From: Rhodovulum kholense
GTDB lineage: Bacteria > Pseudomonadota > Alphaproteobacteria > Rhodobacterales > Rhodobacteraceae
Direction: 5' to 3'
DNA length: 64,000 bases
Assembly (NCBI RefSeq): GCF_003053725.1
Contig: NZ_QAYC01000005.1
Coordinates: 62,001-126,000 of the forward strand
This document shows positions 38,874 to 47,450 of this stretch, in pieces. The notes under the pieces are model-generated. The model saw only the letters and a program-made list of their open reading frames with translations, did not search any database and was not told the origin of the DNA. A program made the position numbers and the translations under genes. Positions within the stretch are counted from its first letter, which is position 1, and every line of letters starts with the position of its first letter.

Positions 38874-39083
38874 GGGCGGGACTCCTTTCGCGGCAAACAC
38901 TGAGGGCCGGTGCACGGTCACATGCCCGACGGCAACCATCTGGCCGCAGAAACCGGGCGCTGTGCGGGCAAGACTCGGGCGAAAAGGAGCTTTGGGTTCT
39001 TCGGCCGGGCAGGAGCCCGCCTTGGGGCGGCCGGGCCGGAAAAGGCTGCGTCTGACGGAGTGTCCGATTGGGGGGCGTCAGGC

Positions 39084-39119
39084 AAAGAAAAGCGCCCGCG
39101 CGGGGGATCGCGCGGGCGC
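39084..39119 (-). terminator. Strong terminator of the repeat-protein gene
   Basis: A perfect 11-bp stem (39092-39102 with 39109-39119) is followed on the minus strand by TTTTCTTTG (39091 down to 39083). It lies 24 nt past the stop at 39143. The remaining gap to 38873 holds GC-rich sequence with no recognised feature. Confidence 0.85.
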
Positions 39120-39142
39120 ATCTGCGCCGAACGGCGGCCGAA

Positions 39143-39466
39143 TTACTTCTCGGCCACCGCGTAATGGGCGCGTTTGGACAGGAGCGGCCAGCCCATGCGC
39201 GACGACAGCGGGGTCGGATCCGCGGTCTTCAGTTCGACATGGCCTTCACCCATGCCGCCCAGCAGCGGCCAGTTCATCTGGCGCGACAGCGGGGTCGGGT
39301 TGCCGGTCATCAGTTCGGTTTTCGAGGTGCTGCTCTCGGACAGGCATTTGAAGCCAAGCGCGTCCGAGAAGGGCGTGGTGGTGCTTTCGCCGTCGGCTTC
39401 GACGTCGGTGAGCAGGCGTTGCTTGCTGGAAAGTTTCGGCATCCAGTCGTCCCAGAAATATTTCAT
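39143..39466 (-). CDS. 107-aa protein with three 27-residue repeats, divergent from pucBAC
   Basis: Not a family I can name. ATG at 39466 follows GGAGG at 6-nt spacing and a textbook terminator follows the stop, so the gene is real. After a 30-residue lead with an aromatic start (MKYFWDDWMP) come three repeats in exact 27-residue register beginning at residues 31, 58 and 85: T-P-[FL]-S-x-x-[LM]-[GN]-[FW]-x-[CL]-L, with copies 1 and 2 ending in E-L-x-T-x-[ND]-P. There is no signal peptide or membrane helix. Divergence from the light-harvesting operon suggests a role tied to LH2, perhaps like the 14-kDa gamma polypeptide (PucE) known from Rhodobacter capsulatus; I cannot confirm homology. Confidence 0.85.
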   Translation of the reverse strand: MKYFWDDWMPKLSSKQRLLTDVEADGESTTTPFSDALGFKCLSESSTSKTELMTGNPTPLSRQMNWPLLGGMGEGHVELKTADPTPLSSRMGWPLLSKRAHYAVAEK

Positions 39467-39857
39467 GGATCCTCCAGGTTGTTGCGTCCGCGATCGTCGA
39501 CGACAGGAGCAGAGCTTCGGTCCGGGCCCGACGAGAACGGCGAATTGCAGTTGGGCGCGTTATTATTACCCCACCTGCGTGAGGAGAATTCAAGGGTCCT
39601 GACGGTCGCAGGACCCGGCGCCGCAGGGGCTGCGACGTGCTGTCAAGAGGGTTCGATATGTCGCACGATTCTGGGGCCATGTCAGGCTGCGTTGACATTG
39701 CCAACGTCAATCGCTTGTGACATCGTTTGCTTGTGACGATGCCGGGTCGGAAGCCCAGCGAGAACATCGCTAAGGAAATCTCCGGTCTGCTTTGTCGACG
39801 CCTGCGTGCAGGCTCTGCACGTACCACAGTCGAAAACCATATTGGGGAGACGACAAT
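39467..39857. promoter_or_regulatory. Divergent control region of the repeat gene and puc operon
   Basis: 391 bp without a gene. It contains a PpsR/CrtJ-type site (39680-39697), a TTGAC-N9-GTCAA dyad (39692-39710), a direct repeat of CTTGTGAC (39714-39721, 39730-39737), an 8-bp hairpin (39594-39616) and a 7-bp hairpin close to pucB (39805-39821). An AT-rich segment TTATTATTA at about 39560-39568 may belong to the minus-strand promoter. Start sites are not visible by eye. Confidence 0.6.
39680..39697. promoter_or_regulatory. PpsR/CrtJ-type binding site
   Basis: TGT-N12-ACA, exactly the consensus of the oxygen- and light-responsive photosynthesis repressor PpsR/CrtJ, about 160 bp upstream of pucB. 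A TTGACA hexamer overlaps its right half and could be a -35 element, so the repressor would block polymerase. Confidence 0.6.
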
Positions 39858-40013
39858 ATGACTGACGATATGGACAAAGTCTGGCCGACCGGCCTGACCC
39901 TTGCCGAAGCCGAAGAAGTGCACAAGCAACTCATCGACGGCACCCGCGTGTTCGGCGCGATCGCGCTGTTCGCCCACTTCCTGGCTGCCATCGCCACCCC
40001 GTGGCTCGGCTAA
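39858..40013 (+). CDS. pucB: Light-harvesting complex 2 beta polypeptide
   Basis: 51-residue antenna apoprotein of the peripheral LH2 ring. ATG at 39858. The N-terminal [20 protein letters not shown] is the Rhodobacter-type beta sequence; the membrane helix carries His40, the B850 bacteriochlorophyll ligand ([14 protein letters not shown]), and His22 lies at the membrane boundary near the B800 site. It precedes pucA by 21 bp in the puc operon. Insertion in the intracytoplasmic membrane with N-terminus inside is the known topology. Confidence 0.98.
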   Translation: MTDDMDKVWPTGLTLAEAEEVHKQLIDGTRVFGAIALFAHFLAAIATPWLG

Positions 40014-40034
40014 TCTAGAGAGAGGATATAGATC

Positions 40035-40226
40035 ATGAACAACGCGAAAATGTGGCTCGTCGTTAAGCCCACCGTTGGTATCCCGCTCTTCCTGGTTGCC
40101 TGCGCCATCGCTTCCTTCCTGGTGCACCTGATGCTGGTTCTGACCACCGGCTGGATGGGCGACTACTACGCCGGCTCGTTCGAAGCCGCGTCGCTGGTCA
40201 CCAACGCCACCACGCTGCTCTCGTAA
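40035..40226 (+). CDS. pucA: Light-harvesting complex 2 alpha polypeptide
   Basis: 63-residue antenna apoprotein. Met1 region and MWLVVKPTVGIPLF match LH2 alpha; the helix carries His31, the B850 ligand. Residues 44-45 are Tyr-Tyr (GDYYAGS), the pair that hydrogen-bonds bacteriochlorophyll in B800-850 complexes and is replaced in B800-820 forms, so this is predicted to be the 850-nm type. The C-terminal tail is 9 residues longer than in Rhodobacter sphaeroides PucA. Ribosome site AGAGAGGA precedes the ATG. Confidence 0.98.
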   Translation: MNNAKMWLVVKPTVGIPLFLVACAIASFLVHLMLVLTTGWMGDYYAGSFEAASLVTNATTLLS

Positions 40227-40256
40227 GCCTTTCGGCTCGAGACAGGAATTTGCGAG

Positions 40257-40278
40257 GGCCGGGGTTTCAGCCTCGGCC
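40257..40278 (+). promoter_or_regulatory. Intercistronic hairpin between pucA and pucC
   Basis: GGCCGGGG (40257-40264) pairs with CCTCGGCC (40271-40278), one G:T pair, loop TTTCAG. Such a stem after pucA is known in related operons to raise the stability of the pucBA message and limit pucC readthrough. Confidence 0.6.
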
Positions 40279-40382
40279 TTCGTGCCTTCGGGGCGGTGAC
40301 GTCCCGGCCCTACTGGAAACGCGCCCCAGCGGGCAATAGGACACGGGCCCCCTGTGTCGGGCCGCGTGTGGAGTGTGACCGC

Positions 40383-41792
40383 ATGAATCGACTGAGCAAG
40401 ATGGCGGTGAATCGTATCGCCACGGTCGGCCCCCGATTCCTCCCCTTTGCAGATGCCGCCAGCGAAGACCTGCCTCTCAGCCGCCTGTTGCGGCTGTCGA
40501 TGTTCCAGGTCTCGGTGGGCATGGCGATGGTGCTGCTGGTCGGCACCCTGAACCGGGTGATGATCGTCGAGCTCGAAGTTCCGGCATCCATCGTCGGCAT
40601 CATGATTTCCCTGCCGCTTCTGTTCGCGCCCTTCCGCGCGCTGATCGGTTTCAAGTCGGATACCCACAGATCGGCGCTGGGCTGGCGGAGGGTGCCCTAC
40701 ATCTGGAAGGGCACGCTTTTGCAATGGGGCGGCTTCGCCATCATGCCCTTCGCGCTGATCGTGCTGTCGGGGCAGGAAAGTGCGGCCGGTGCGCCGGAAT
40801 GGATCGGCATCCTCAGCGCCGCCATCTCGTTCCTGCTGGTCGGCGCGGGCGTGCATACGGTGCAGACCGTCGGCCTGGCACTGGCGACCGACCTCGCGCC
40901 CCGCGAGGACCAGCCCAATGTCGTCGGGTTGATGTATGTCATGCTGCTGGTCGGCATGATCGTCAGTGCGCTTCTGTTCGGGATGTGGCTGGAGGATTTC
41001 TACCACGCCAAGCTGATCAAGGTGATCCAGGGGGCCGCGGTCGCGACCATGGTCTTCAACGTCATCGCCCTTTGGAAGATGGAGGCGCGCGACCGCAGCC
41101 GCGCCAAGCCGCGCCCCGAAAGCGAGCCGGAACCCAGCTTCCGCGAGGCCTGGGGGCTTTTCACGCGCGGACCCAACGCCCGCAAGCTCTTGTGGGTGAT
41201 CGGGCTCGGCACGCTGGGCTTCGGCCTGTCGGACGTGCTGCTGGAACCCTTCGGGGGCCAGGTTCTGGACATGTCGGTGGCGGCGACCACCAAGCTGACG
41301 GCCTCGGTCGCGGGCGGCACGCTGGTCGGGTTCGCCTGGGCGTCGCGGGTGCTGTCGCGGGGCTATGACCCGATGGCGATGGCCGGATGGGGCGCGCTGG
41401 TGGGGCTGCCGGCCTTCGCCGCGATCACCTTCTCGGCGACGCTGCAATCCGAGCCGGTCTTCGTCTTCGGCACGATGCTGGCGGGCTTCGGGGCGGGGCT
41501 GTTCAGCCATGGCACGCTGACCGCCACCATGCGCTCGGCGCCGAAGGCCCAGGTCGGGCTCGCGCTCGGTGCCTGGGGCGCGGTGCAGGCGACCTCGGCG
41601 GGGGCCGGGATCGCGCTGGGCGGCGTGTTCCGCGACGCGGTGCTGCATTCGCCCATCGGTGACATGTTCGGCGCGGCCACGCCCTATTTCTTCGTCTATG
41701 CGATCGAACTGGCGCTGCTGGTGGCGACCATCGTCGTCGGCTACCGGCTGATGCTGAGCCGCGCCTTCGGCATCGAGAACGCGCCCGACTGA
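40383..41792 (+). CDS. pucC: PucC, LH2 assembly protein (bacteriochlorophyll-carrier family)
   Basis: Membrane protein needed for LH2 assembly, a major-facilitator-type fold with twelve helices. 469 residues from ATG 40383 (MNRLSKMAVNRIATVGPRFL); the 29 upstream codons have no ribosome site and overlap the intercistronic hairpin region. Typical PucC segments are RLLRLSMFQVSVGMAMVLLV, LNRVMIVELEVPASIVGIMI and GFKSDTHRSALGWRRVPYIW, and near the C-terminus GLFSHGTLTATMRSAPKAQ. A strong hairpin ends the operon. Confidence 0.96.
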   Translation: MNRLSKMAVNRIATVGPRFLPFADAASEDLPLSRLLRLSMFQVSVGMAMVLLVGTLNRVMIVELEVPASIVGIMISLPLLFAPFRALIGFKSDTHRSALGWRRVPYIWKGTLLQWGGFAIMPFALIVLSGQESAAGAPEWIGILSAAISFLLVGAGVHTVQTVGLALATDLAPREDQPNVVGLMYVMLLVGMIVSALLFGMWLEDFYHAKLIKVIQGAAVATMVFNVIALWKMEARDRSRAKPRPESEPEPSFREAWGLFTRGPNARKLLWVIGLGTLGFGLSDVLLEPFGGQVLDMSVAATTKLTASVAGGTLVGFAWASRVLSRGYDPMAMAGWGALVGLPAFAAITFSATLQSEPVFVFGTMLAGFGAGLFSHGTLTATMRSAPKAQVGLALGAWGAVQATSAGAGIALGGVFRDAVLHSPIGDMFGAATPYFFVYAIELALLVATIVVGYRLMLSRAFGIENAPD

Positions 41793-41802
41793 CGCGGACG
41801 CC

Positions 41803-41842
41803 CGTGCCCCCGCGCCAGACGCGGCGGGGGCACGCCCTTTCC
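41803..41842 (+). terminator. Terminator of the puc operon
   Basis: A perfect 11-bp stem (41803-41813 with 41824-41834) is followed by CCCTTTCC. The short T run makes it weaker than others, but the stem is very stable and lies 10 nt after the pucC stop. Confidence 0.65.
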
Positions 41843-41913
41843 GGGCAAAATCCGGTCCCCGGGGTTTCCCCTGCCGCCGTCTTGGCTAAGTATGCCGGGA
41901 AAAGGGGCCGGAT

Positions 41914-43713
41914 TTGATCGACTCGCGTTGCATTCCCTCGTTCGCCGTCCTGACGGCGATCCTGCTGTCGGTCGCCCCGCGACCGGCCGCCGCGACCCAA
42001 GCCGTGCTGAGCGCGCCCGGCGCACCCGACGCGGTGCGGCAGGCGCTTGAGAACTCGGCACTGTCGTTGCAGGCGGCCAGCGAACCCGATGCCAGCGCGC
42101 AGGACATCTTTGCCGCCGCCCGGGCCGATTACGCCCGTCTTGTCGGTGTGTTGTACGCCCGCGGCTATTACGGCCCCGAGGTCCATGTCACCCTCGACGG
42201 GCGCGAGGCGGCCGATCTGTCGCCCCTGTCGGTGCCCGCCCGGATCGGCCGGGTCGAGATCCGGGTGGCGACCGGGCGGCCTTTCGCCTTCTCCGAAGCC
42301 CAGATCGACCCGCTGGCCCCCGGCACCGACCTGCCTGAGGGGTTTGCCCCGGGGCGGCCTGCCGAGGCGGGCACCATTCGCGCTGCGGCCGAGGCCGGGG
42401 TCGATGGCTGGCGTGCGGCCAGTCACGCCAAGGCCCGGGTCGCGGGCCAAAGCCTGATCGCCAATCATCCGGCCGCAACGCTGGCCGCCCGGGTGCGGCT
42501 CGATCCCGGGCCTGCGGTCCGGTTCGGCGATCTCGTGATCGCCTCGGGCTCGCGGGTGCGCGAAGACCGGCTGAGGGCCATTGCCGGGCTGCCGATGGGC
42601 GAGCCCTTCGACCCCGAGGCGCTGGACCGAAGCGCCGAGCGGCTGCGCCGGACCGGCGCCTTCCGGTCGGTCCGCCTGACCGAGGCCGAGACGCTTGGCC
42701 CCGGCAACAGCATGGATATCGGGCTGGAGGTGGTCGACCAGAAGAAACGCCGCCTGGGCTTCGGGATCGAGCTGTCCTCGCTCGAGGGCGCGACGGTCTC
42801 GGGCTACTGGATGCATCGCAACCTTCTGGGCGGGGCCGAGCGGCTGCGCTTCGATTTCGAGGTCGCGGGGATCGGCGGGCAGGAGGGCGGCGGCGAGGAT
42901 CTGTCGCTGTCGGCCCGCTTCGACCGCCCGGCGGTGATCGACGCGGATACCGGGCTTTACCTGCTGGGCGCCGTCGAGGATCTGGACGAGCCCGATTATA
43001 CCGAGACCAACGCCCGGGTGGGCGGCGGCCTGACCCGGATCTTCACGCCGCATCTGAGCGGCGAGGCCGGGGTGCTGTTGCGCTATTCCGATGTCAGCGA
43101 CGATCTCGGCGACCGGCAACTGACCCATCTGACCTTTCCCGTCAGCCTGACCTGGGACCACCGCGACGATGCGCTCGACGCCCATGACGGGTTTTATCTC
43201 GACGGCAGCGTGACCCCGCTTCTGGCGGTGGGCGGCGCGGCCGAAAGCGGCGCGCTGATCAAGGCCGATGCGCGGATCTACCAGCCGCTCGGGTCCCGGG
43301 TCGTGCTGGCCGGGCGGGCGCAGATCGGGTCCGTGGTCGGCGCGTCGAGCGATGGCGTCCCGCCCGCGCTTTTGTTCTTTTCGGGCGGCGGCGGCACCGT
43401 GCGCGGCCAGCCCTACCAGTCGCTCGCGGTCGATCTGCCGAATGGCGACAGGATCGGCGGGCGGTCCTTCGTCGGACTGTCGGGCGAGGCGCGGGTCGGC
43501 GTCACCCGCGCGATCCAGATGGTGGCCTTCTACGATGCGGGCTTCGTCGGGCCCGACTCGTGGGTGTCGGACGGAGACTGGCATTCGGGCGCGGGGCTCG
43601 GGCTGCGCTATGACACCGGGATCGGCCCGATCCGCTTCGACATCGCGGCGCCGGTCGACGGCGATACCGGCGACGGGGTTCAGTTCTATATCGGTATCGG
43701 GCAGGCCTTCTGA
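41914..43713 (+). CDS. tamA: Outer-membrane translocation protein TamA
   Basis: BamA-family outer-membrane barrel with periplasmic POTRA domains, partner of TamB in moving autotransporters and phospholipids. 599 residues. TTG start at 41914 with AAGGGG upstream, giving a signal peptide (AVLTAILLSVAPRPAAA). POTRA-like repeats occupy about residues 30-270, and the barrel ends with YDTGIGPIRFDIAAPV and the terminal aromatic F required for BAM recognition. The stop overlaps the tamB start by 1 nt. Confidence 0.93.
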   Translation: MIDSRCIPSFAVLTAILLSVAPRPAAATQAVLSAPGAPDAVRQALENSALSLQAASEPDASAQDIFAAARADYARLVGVLYARGYYGPEVHVTLDGREAADLSPLSVPARIGRVEIRVATGRPFAFSEAQIDPLAPGTDLPEGFAPGRPAEAGTIRAAAEAGVDGWRAASHAKARVAGQSLIANHPAATLAARVRLDPGPAVRFGDLVIASGSRVREDRLRAIAGLPMGEPFDPEALDRSAERLRRTGAFRSVRLTEAETLGPGNSMDIGLEVVDQKKRRLGFGIELSSLEGATVSGYWMHRNLLGGAERLRFDFEVAGIGGQEGGGEDLSLSARFDRPAVIDADTGLYLLGAVEDLDEPDYTETNARVGGGLTRIFTPHLSGEAGVLLRYSDVSDDLGDRQLTHLTFPVSLTWDHRDDALDAHDGFYLDGSVTPLLAVGGAAESGALIKADARIYQPLGSRVVLAGRAQIGSVVGASSDGVPPALLFFSGGGGTVRGQPYQSLAVDLPNGDRIGGRSFVGLSGEARVGVTRAIQMVAFYDAGFVGPDSWVSDGDWHSGAGLGLRYDTGIGPIRFDIAAPVDGDTGDGVQFYIGIGQAF

Positions 43714-46700
43714 TGCGCGCATTTCTCGGCTTTCTTCTGCTTCTGCTCACCGCGCTGCCGCTGGCCGCGCAGGAGGACGACCGCGGCGTTCTGGTGCGCT
43801 TTCTCGAGGATAAACTCTCCTCGGCCGGGCGCGAGATCCGGATCGAGGGGTTCGAGGGCGCGCTGTCCTCGCGCGCGACGCTGAAAGAGCTGACCATCGC
43901 CGACGAGGACGGTGTGTGGCTGACCGTGCGCGGCGCCGTGCTCGACTGGTCGCGGGCGGCGCTTCTGCGGGGCGAGGTCAAGGTCGACGAACTGTCGGCC
44001 GACGAGATCCTTTTGCCGCGCCTGCCCAAGGGCGAGGGCGCCAGCGTCGAGCAATCCGAGGCCACGCCCTTCGCGCTGCCGGACCTGCCGGTCTCGATCG
44101 ACATCGGCCGGGTCAGGACGCCGCGGCTGGTGCTGGGCGAGGCGCTGATCGGCCAGGAGGCCGAGATGGCGCTGGACGGGGCGCTGAGCCTCGCGGGCGG
44201 CGCGGGCGAGGCCGATATCACCGCCACCCGCAGCGATGCCGACGGCGCCTTCGCGCTGAAGGCCGCCTATGCCAATGACAGCCAGACGCTGTCGCTGGAC
44301 CTGTCGCTGACCGAAGGGGCGGGCGGCATCGTGTCGAGCCTTGCGGGTCTGCCGGGCGCGCCGCCGCTTGCGCTGACCGTCGAGGGCGACGGCCCGCTCA
44401 GCGATTTCGCGGCCGATCTGGCGCTGGCGACCGAGGGCGAGCCCCGGGTCGCGGGGCGGCTGACCATCACCGCGCCCGAGGAGGCGCCCGAGGCCCGGGC
44501 CTTTGCCGCGACCCTTTCGGGCGATCTCGGCCCGCTGGTGGCCGAGCGGCTGCGGCCCTTCTTCGGCGACGCGGCCGATCTGGCGGTTGAAGGTGTGCGC
44601 GGCGCCGACCGGCGGCTCGATATCTCGCGGCTCGAAGTCTCGACCGGGGCCTTGCAGCTCGGCGGAACGCTGTCGCTGGCGCCCAGCGGCCTGCCGGAAA
44701 AGGTCGATCTGTCGGGGCGGCTGTCGGGGCCGGTGGTTCTGCCGGTCTCGGGGCTGGACACGACGGCAGAGGCCGTGTCGCTCGATGCGAAATTCGACGC
44801 CGCGACCGGCGAGGCCTGGCAGGCCGACATCGCGCTGGACGGGTTGACCAGCGGCCCGCTGAAGCTTGGCCATGCCGATCTGACCGGCACCGGCACGATT
44901 CGGTCCGAAGCGTCCGCGCTGGACGCCGACATCGCCTTCCGCGCCAGCGGGTTGAGCCATTCCGACCCGGCGCTGGCGCGCGCGCTTGGCCCGGCCGTCG
45001 ACGGCAGCGCGCGCCTCTCCTGGCAGGCCGGGACGCCGCTTTCTCTGAGCGATCTGGCAATCGCGGCGGGCGATGCGCGGCTGACGGCCAAGGGCACGCT
45101 GGGCGCCGCCGCCGAGGGGCTGCCCTTCGACGGCGACATCGGCGCGGCGCTGGACGACCTGTCGCGCTTTGCGGCGCTGGCGGGCCGGGCGCTGGGCGGC
45201 GCGGCCCGGGCCGATCTGACCGGGCGCTACCGTCTGCTGGACGGGATCTTCGATCTGACGCTCGCGGCCGAAACCACCGATCTCAAGACCGGTACGCCCC
45301 GGCTCGATCCGCTTCTGGCCGGAAAGGGACAGGTGCAGGTGGCGGCGGCGCGGGGGCCCGAGGGGACCGCGCTGAAGGCGCTGCAGGTCGAAACTCCGGG
45401 CATCCGTCTTGAGGGCAAAGGCGATCTGTCGACCGCCTCGGGCGGGCTGACCCTGACCGGGCAGGTATCCGACCTGGCGCTGGTTGATCCGAAGCTGACC
45501 GGACCGGGCACACTCGACACCGCCTTCGGCTGGGAATCGGGCGGGCGGCTCAGGCTCGACCGGTTCGAGGCCCGGGCAGCCGGTGCCGAGATTGCCGCCC
45601 AGGGCGCGCTGACCCCGGGCGACCCGACGCTGCCCGCCGAGGGCAAGGTGACGCTGAGCGCGCCGAGATTGTCGGTCTTTTCGGGGCTCGCCGGACGGCG
45701 TCTGTCGGGATCGCTGGACGCGACGCTGACCGGGCAGGGCGCGGTCAAGGGCGATTTCGAGGCCGCGCTGAGCGCCGAGGCGCAGGGGCTGGCCATCGGT
45801 CTGGCCCAGATCGACCGGGTGATCGGCGGCAAGACAACGATCGAGGCCGAAGGCGCGCGCAGGGGCGGCGCGATCTCGGTCGGACGGCTCGACATCGCGA
45901 CGCCGCGGCTCACGGTGAAGGCCGAGGACAGCGCGGGCGACGGCACGCTCGATCTGGCGGCACGGCTGTCCGATCTGGCGCTGCTGATCGAGGGCTTCCC
46001 GGGACCGGTCGCGCTGAAGGGCACGGCCCGGCCCGACGGGGCCAACTGGCGTCTGAAACTCGACGCGACCGGGCCGAGCGGTGCCACCTCGGCCGTCGCG
46101 GGCACGTTGGCCCGGGATGCCTCGTCGGCGGATCTGAGCCTGAAAGGCCGGGCGCCGCTGTCGCTGGCCAATCCGTTCATCGAACCCCGCAGCCTTGACG
46201 GGATGGCGGCCTACGATCTGACGCTGAAAGGGCCGCTGGGGCTGTCGGCGCTGTCGGGCCGGGCCACGACCTCGGGCGCGCGGCTGTCGGCGCCGACGCT
46301 GGGCGCGGCGCTGACCGATATCGGCGGTCAGGTGGATTTGTCGGGCGGACGCGCGCGGCTTGACCTCAGCGGACGGCTGGGCGGCGGGCAGGTTGCTGTC
46401 ACGGGGCCGATCACGCTGTCCGGGGCCTTCCCGGGCGAACTGGCCATCCGGCTGACGCAGGCGCGCCTGCAGGACCCGGCGCTTTATGAAACCAGCGTCG
46501 ATGGCACCGTGACGGTCACCGGCCCGCTGACCGGCGGCGCGCGGATTGCCGGGCGGCTCGATCTGGGGCGGACCGAGATCACCGTGCCGTCGACCGGGCT
46601 TGGCGGCGGCGGCGAGCTGCCCGATCTCGTGCATCGGGGCGCCCCGGCGGCGGTGCAGGCGACGCGGGTGCGCGCCGGACTGGTCGAGACCGACAGCGGC

Positions 46701-47411
46701 GGCGGGGGCGGACGGCCCTATCCGCTGGACCTGACGGTGTCGGCGCCCTCGCAGGTCTTCGTGCGGGGCCGGGGGCTCGATGCCGAGCTGGGCGGGCGGC
46801 TGGTTCTGGGCGGGACCACCGCCGATGTCGCGGCCACGGGCCAGTTCCAGCTGATCCGCGGGCGGCTCGACATCCTCGCGCAGCGCTTCACGCTGGACGA
46901 GGGGCAGGTGACGCTGTCCGGCCCGTTCGATCCGCAGCTGCATTTCGTGGCCGCGACCCAGTCGGGCGACGTGACTGCGCGAATCCTCGTCGACGGGCGT
47001 GCCAGTTCCCCCGATATCTCGTTCCAGTCGGACCCCGATCTGCCGCAGGAAGAGGTGATCTCGCGGATCCTGTTCGGCCGCGGGCTCGACACGCTGTCGC
47101 CCTTGCAGGCGGCCGAGCTGGCCTCGGCGGTGGCCACGCTGATGGGCCGGGGCGGGCAGGGGATTCTGGGCACGCTGCGCAGTGCGACCGGGCTCGACGA
47201 TCTGGACGTGAATTCGACCGAAGAGGGCGGCACCGAGCTGAGTGCGGGCAAGTACCTGTCGGACAACGTCTATTCGCAGGTGATCGTCAATCCGGATGGC
47301 GAGAGCGAGATAAACCTCAATCTCGACGTGTCGCCTTATGTGACCGTCAAGGGCCATGTCGGCGCCGAAGGCGATACCGGCATCGGGATCTTCTACGAAC
47401 GCGATTACTGA
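43713..47411 (+). CDS. tamB: Translocation/assembly module TamB
   Basis: Giant AsmA-like bridge protein, 1232 residues. An N-terminal anchor (MRAFLGFLLLLLTALPLAAQ) is followed by a very long region of amphipathic beta strands (repeated LD..A.G...LS.A pattern) that forms the hydrophobic groove used for lipid transport. The C-terminal DUF490 domain is recognised by ITVPSTGLGGGGELPDLVH, DLTVSAPSQVFVRGRGLDAE and QPQLHFVAAT-like QLHFVAATQSGD; the end has LNLDVSPYVTVKGHVG. Start overlaps tamA by 1 nt, a coupled tamAB pair. A long antisense frame exists and is an artefact of composition. Confidence 0.94.
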   Translation: MRAFLGFLLLLLTALPLAAQEDDRGVLVRFLEDKLSSAGREIRIEGFEGALSSRATLKELTIADEDGVWLTVRGAVLDWSRAALLRGEVKVDELSADEILLPRLPKGEGASVEQSEATPFALPDLPVSIDIGRVRTPRLVLGEALIGQEAEMALDGALSLAGGAGEADITATRSDADGAFALKAAYANDSQTLSLDLSLTEGAGGIVSSLAGLPGAPPLALTVEGDGPLSDFAADLALATEGEPRVAGRLTITAPEEAPEARAFAATLSGDLGPLVAERLRPFFGDAADLAVEGVRGADRRLDISRLEVSTGALQLGGTLSLAPSGLPEKVDLSGRLSGPVVLPVSGLDTTAEAVSLDAKFDAATGEAWQADIALDGLTSGPLKLGHADLTGTGTIRSEASALDADIAFRASGLSHSDPALARALGPAVDGSARLSWQAGTPLSLSDLAIAAGDARLTAKGTLGAAAEGLPFDGDIGAALDDLSRFAALAGRALGGAARADLTGRYRLLDGIFDLTLAAETTDLKTGTPRLDPLLAGKGQVQVAAARGPEGTALKALQVETPGIRLEGKGDLSTASGGLTLTGQVSDLALVDPKLTGPGTLDTAFGWESGGRLRLDRFEARAAGAEIAAQGALTPGDPTLPAEGKVTLSAPRLSVFSGLAGRRLSGSLDATLTGQGAVKGDFEAALSAEAQGLAIGLAQIDRVIGGKTTIEAEGARRGGAISVGRLDIATPRLTVKAEDSAGDGTLDLAARLSDLALLIEGFPGPVALKGTARPDGANWRLKLDATGPSGATSAVAGTLARDASSADLSLKGRAPLSLANPFIEPRSLDGMAAYDLTLKGPLGLSALSGRATTSGARLSAPTLGAALTDIGGQVDLSGGRARLDLSGRLGGGQVAVTGPITLSGAFPGELAIRLTQARLQDPALYETSVDGTVTVTGPLTGGARIAGRLDLGRTEITVPSTGLGGGGELPDLVHRGAPAAVQATRVRAGLVETDSGGGGGRPYPLDLTVSAPSQVFVRGRGLDAELGGRLVLGGTTADVAATGQFQLIRGRLDILAQRFTLDEGQVTLSGPFDPQLHFVAATQSGDVTARILVDGRASSPDISFQSDPDLPQEEVISRILFGRGLDTLSPLQAAELASAVATLMGRGGQGILGTLRSATGLDDLDVNSTEEGGTELSAGKYLSDNVYSQVIVNPDGESEINLNLDVSPYVTVKGHVGAEGDTGIGIFYERDY

Positions 47412-47421
47412 GAACGACAGG

Positions 47422-47443
47422 GCCCGCGCCCGCCGGGGCGTGG
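47422..47443. terminator. Hairpin between convergent tamB and trpE
   Basis: CCCGCGCC (47422-47429) pairs with GGCGTGGG (47436-47443), one G:T. It fills the 39-bp gap between the two stops; no T run on either strand. Confidence 0.45.
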
Positions 47444-47450
47444 GAGCGGT

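Noticed and set aside
39143-39466. Assigning the repeat protein outright as PucE
   Set aside because: Length and location fit roughly, but I cannot recall or verify sequence identity, so the name is not used.
43686-47357. Minus-strand frame of 1223 codons opposite tamB
   Set aside because: Same compositional artefact; tamA and tamB show signal peptide, repeats and coupled start.
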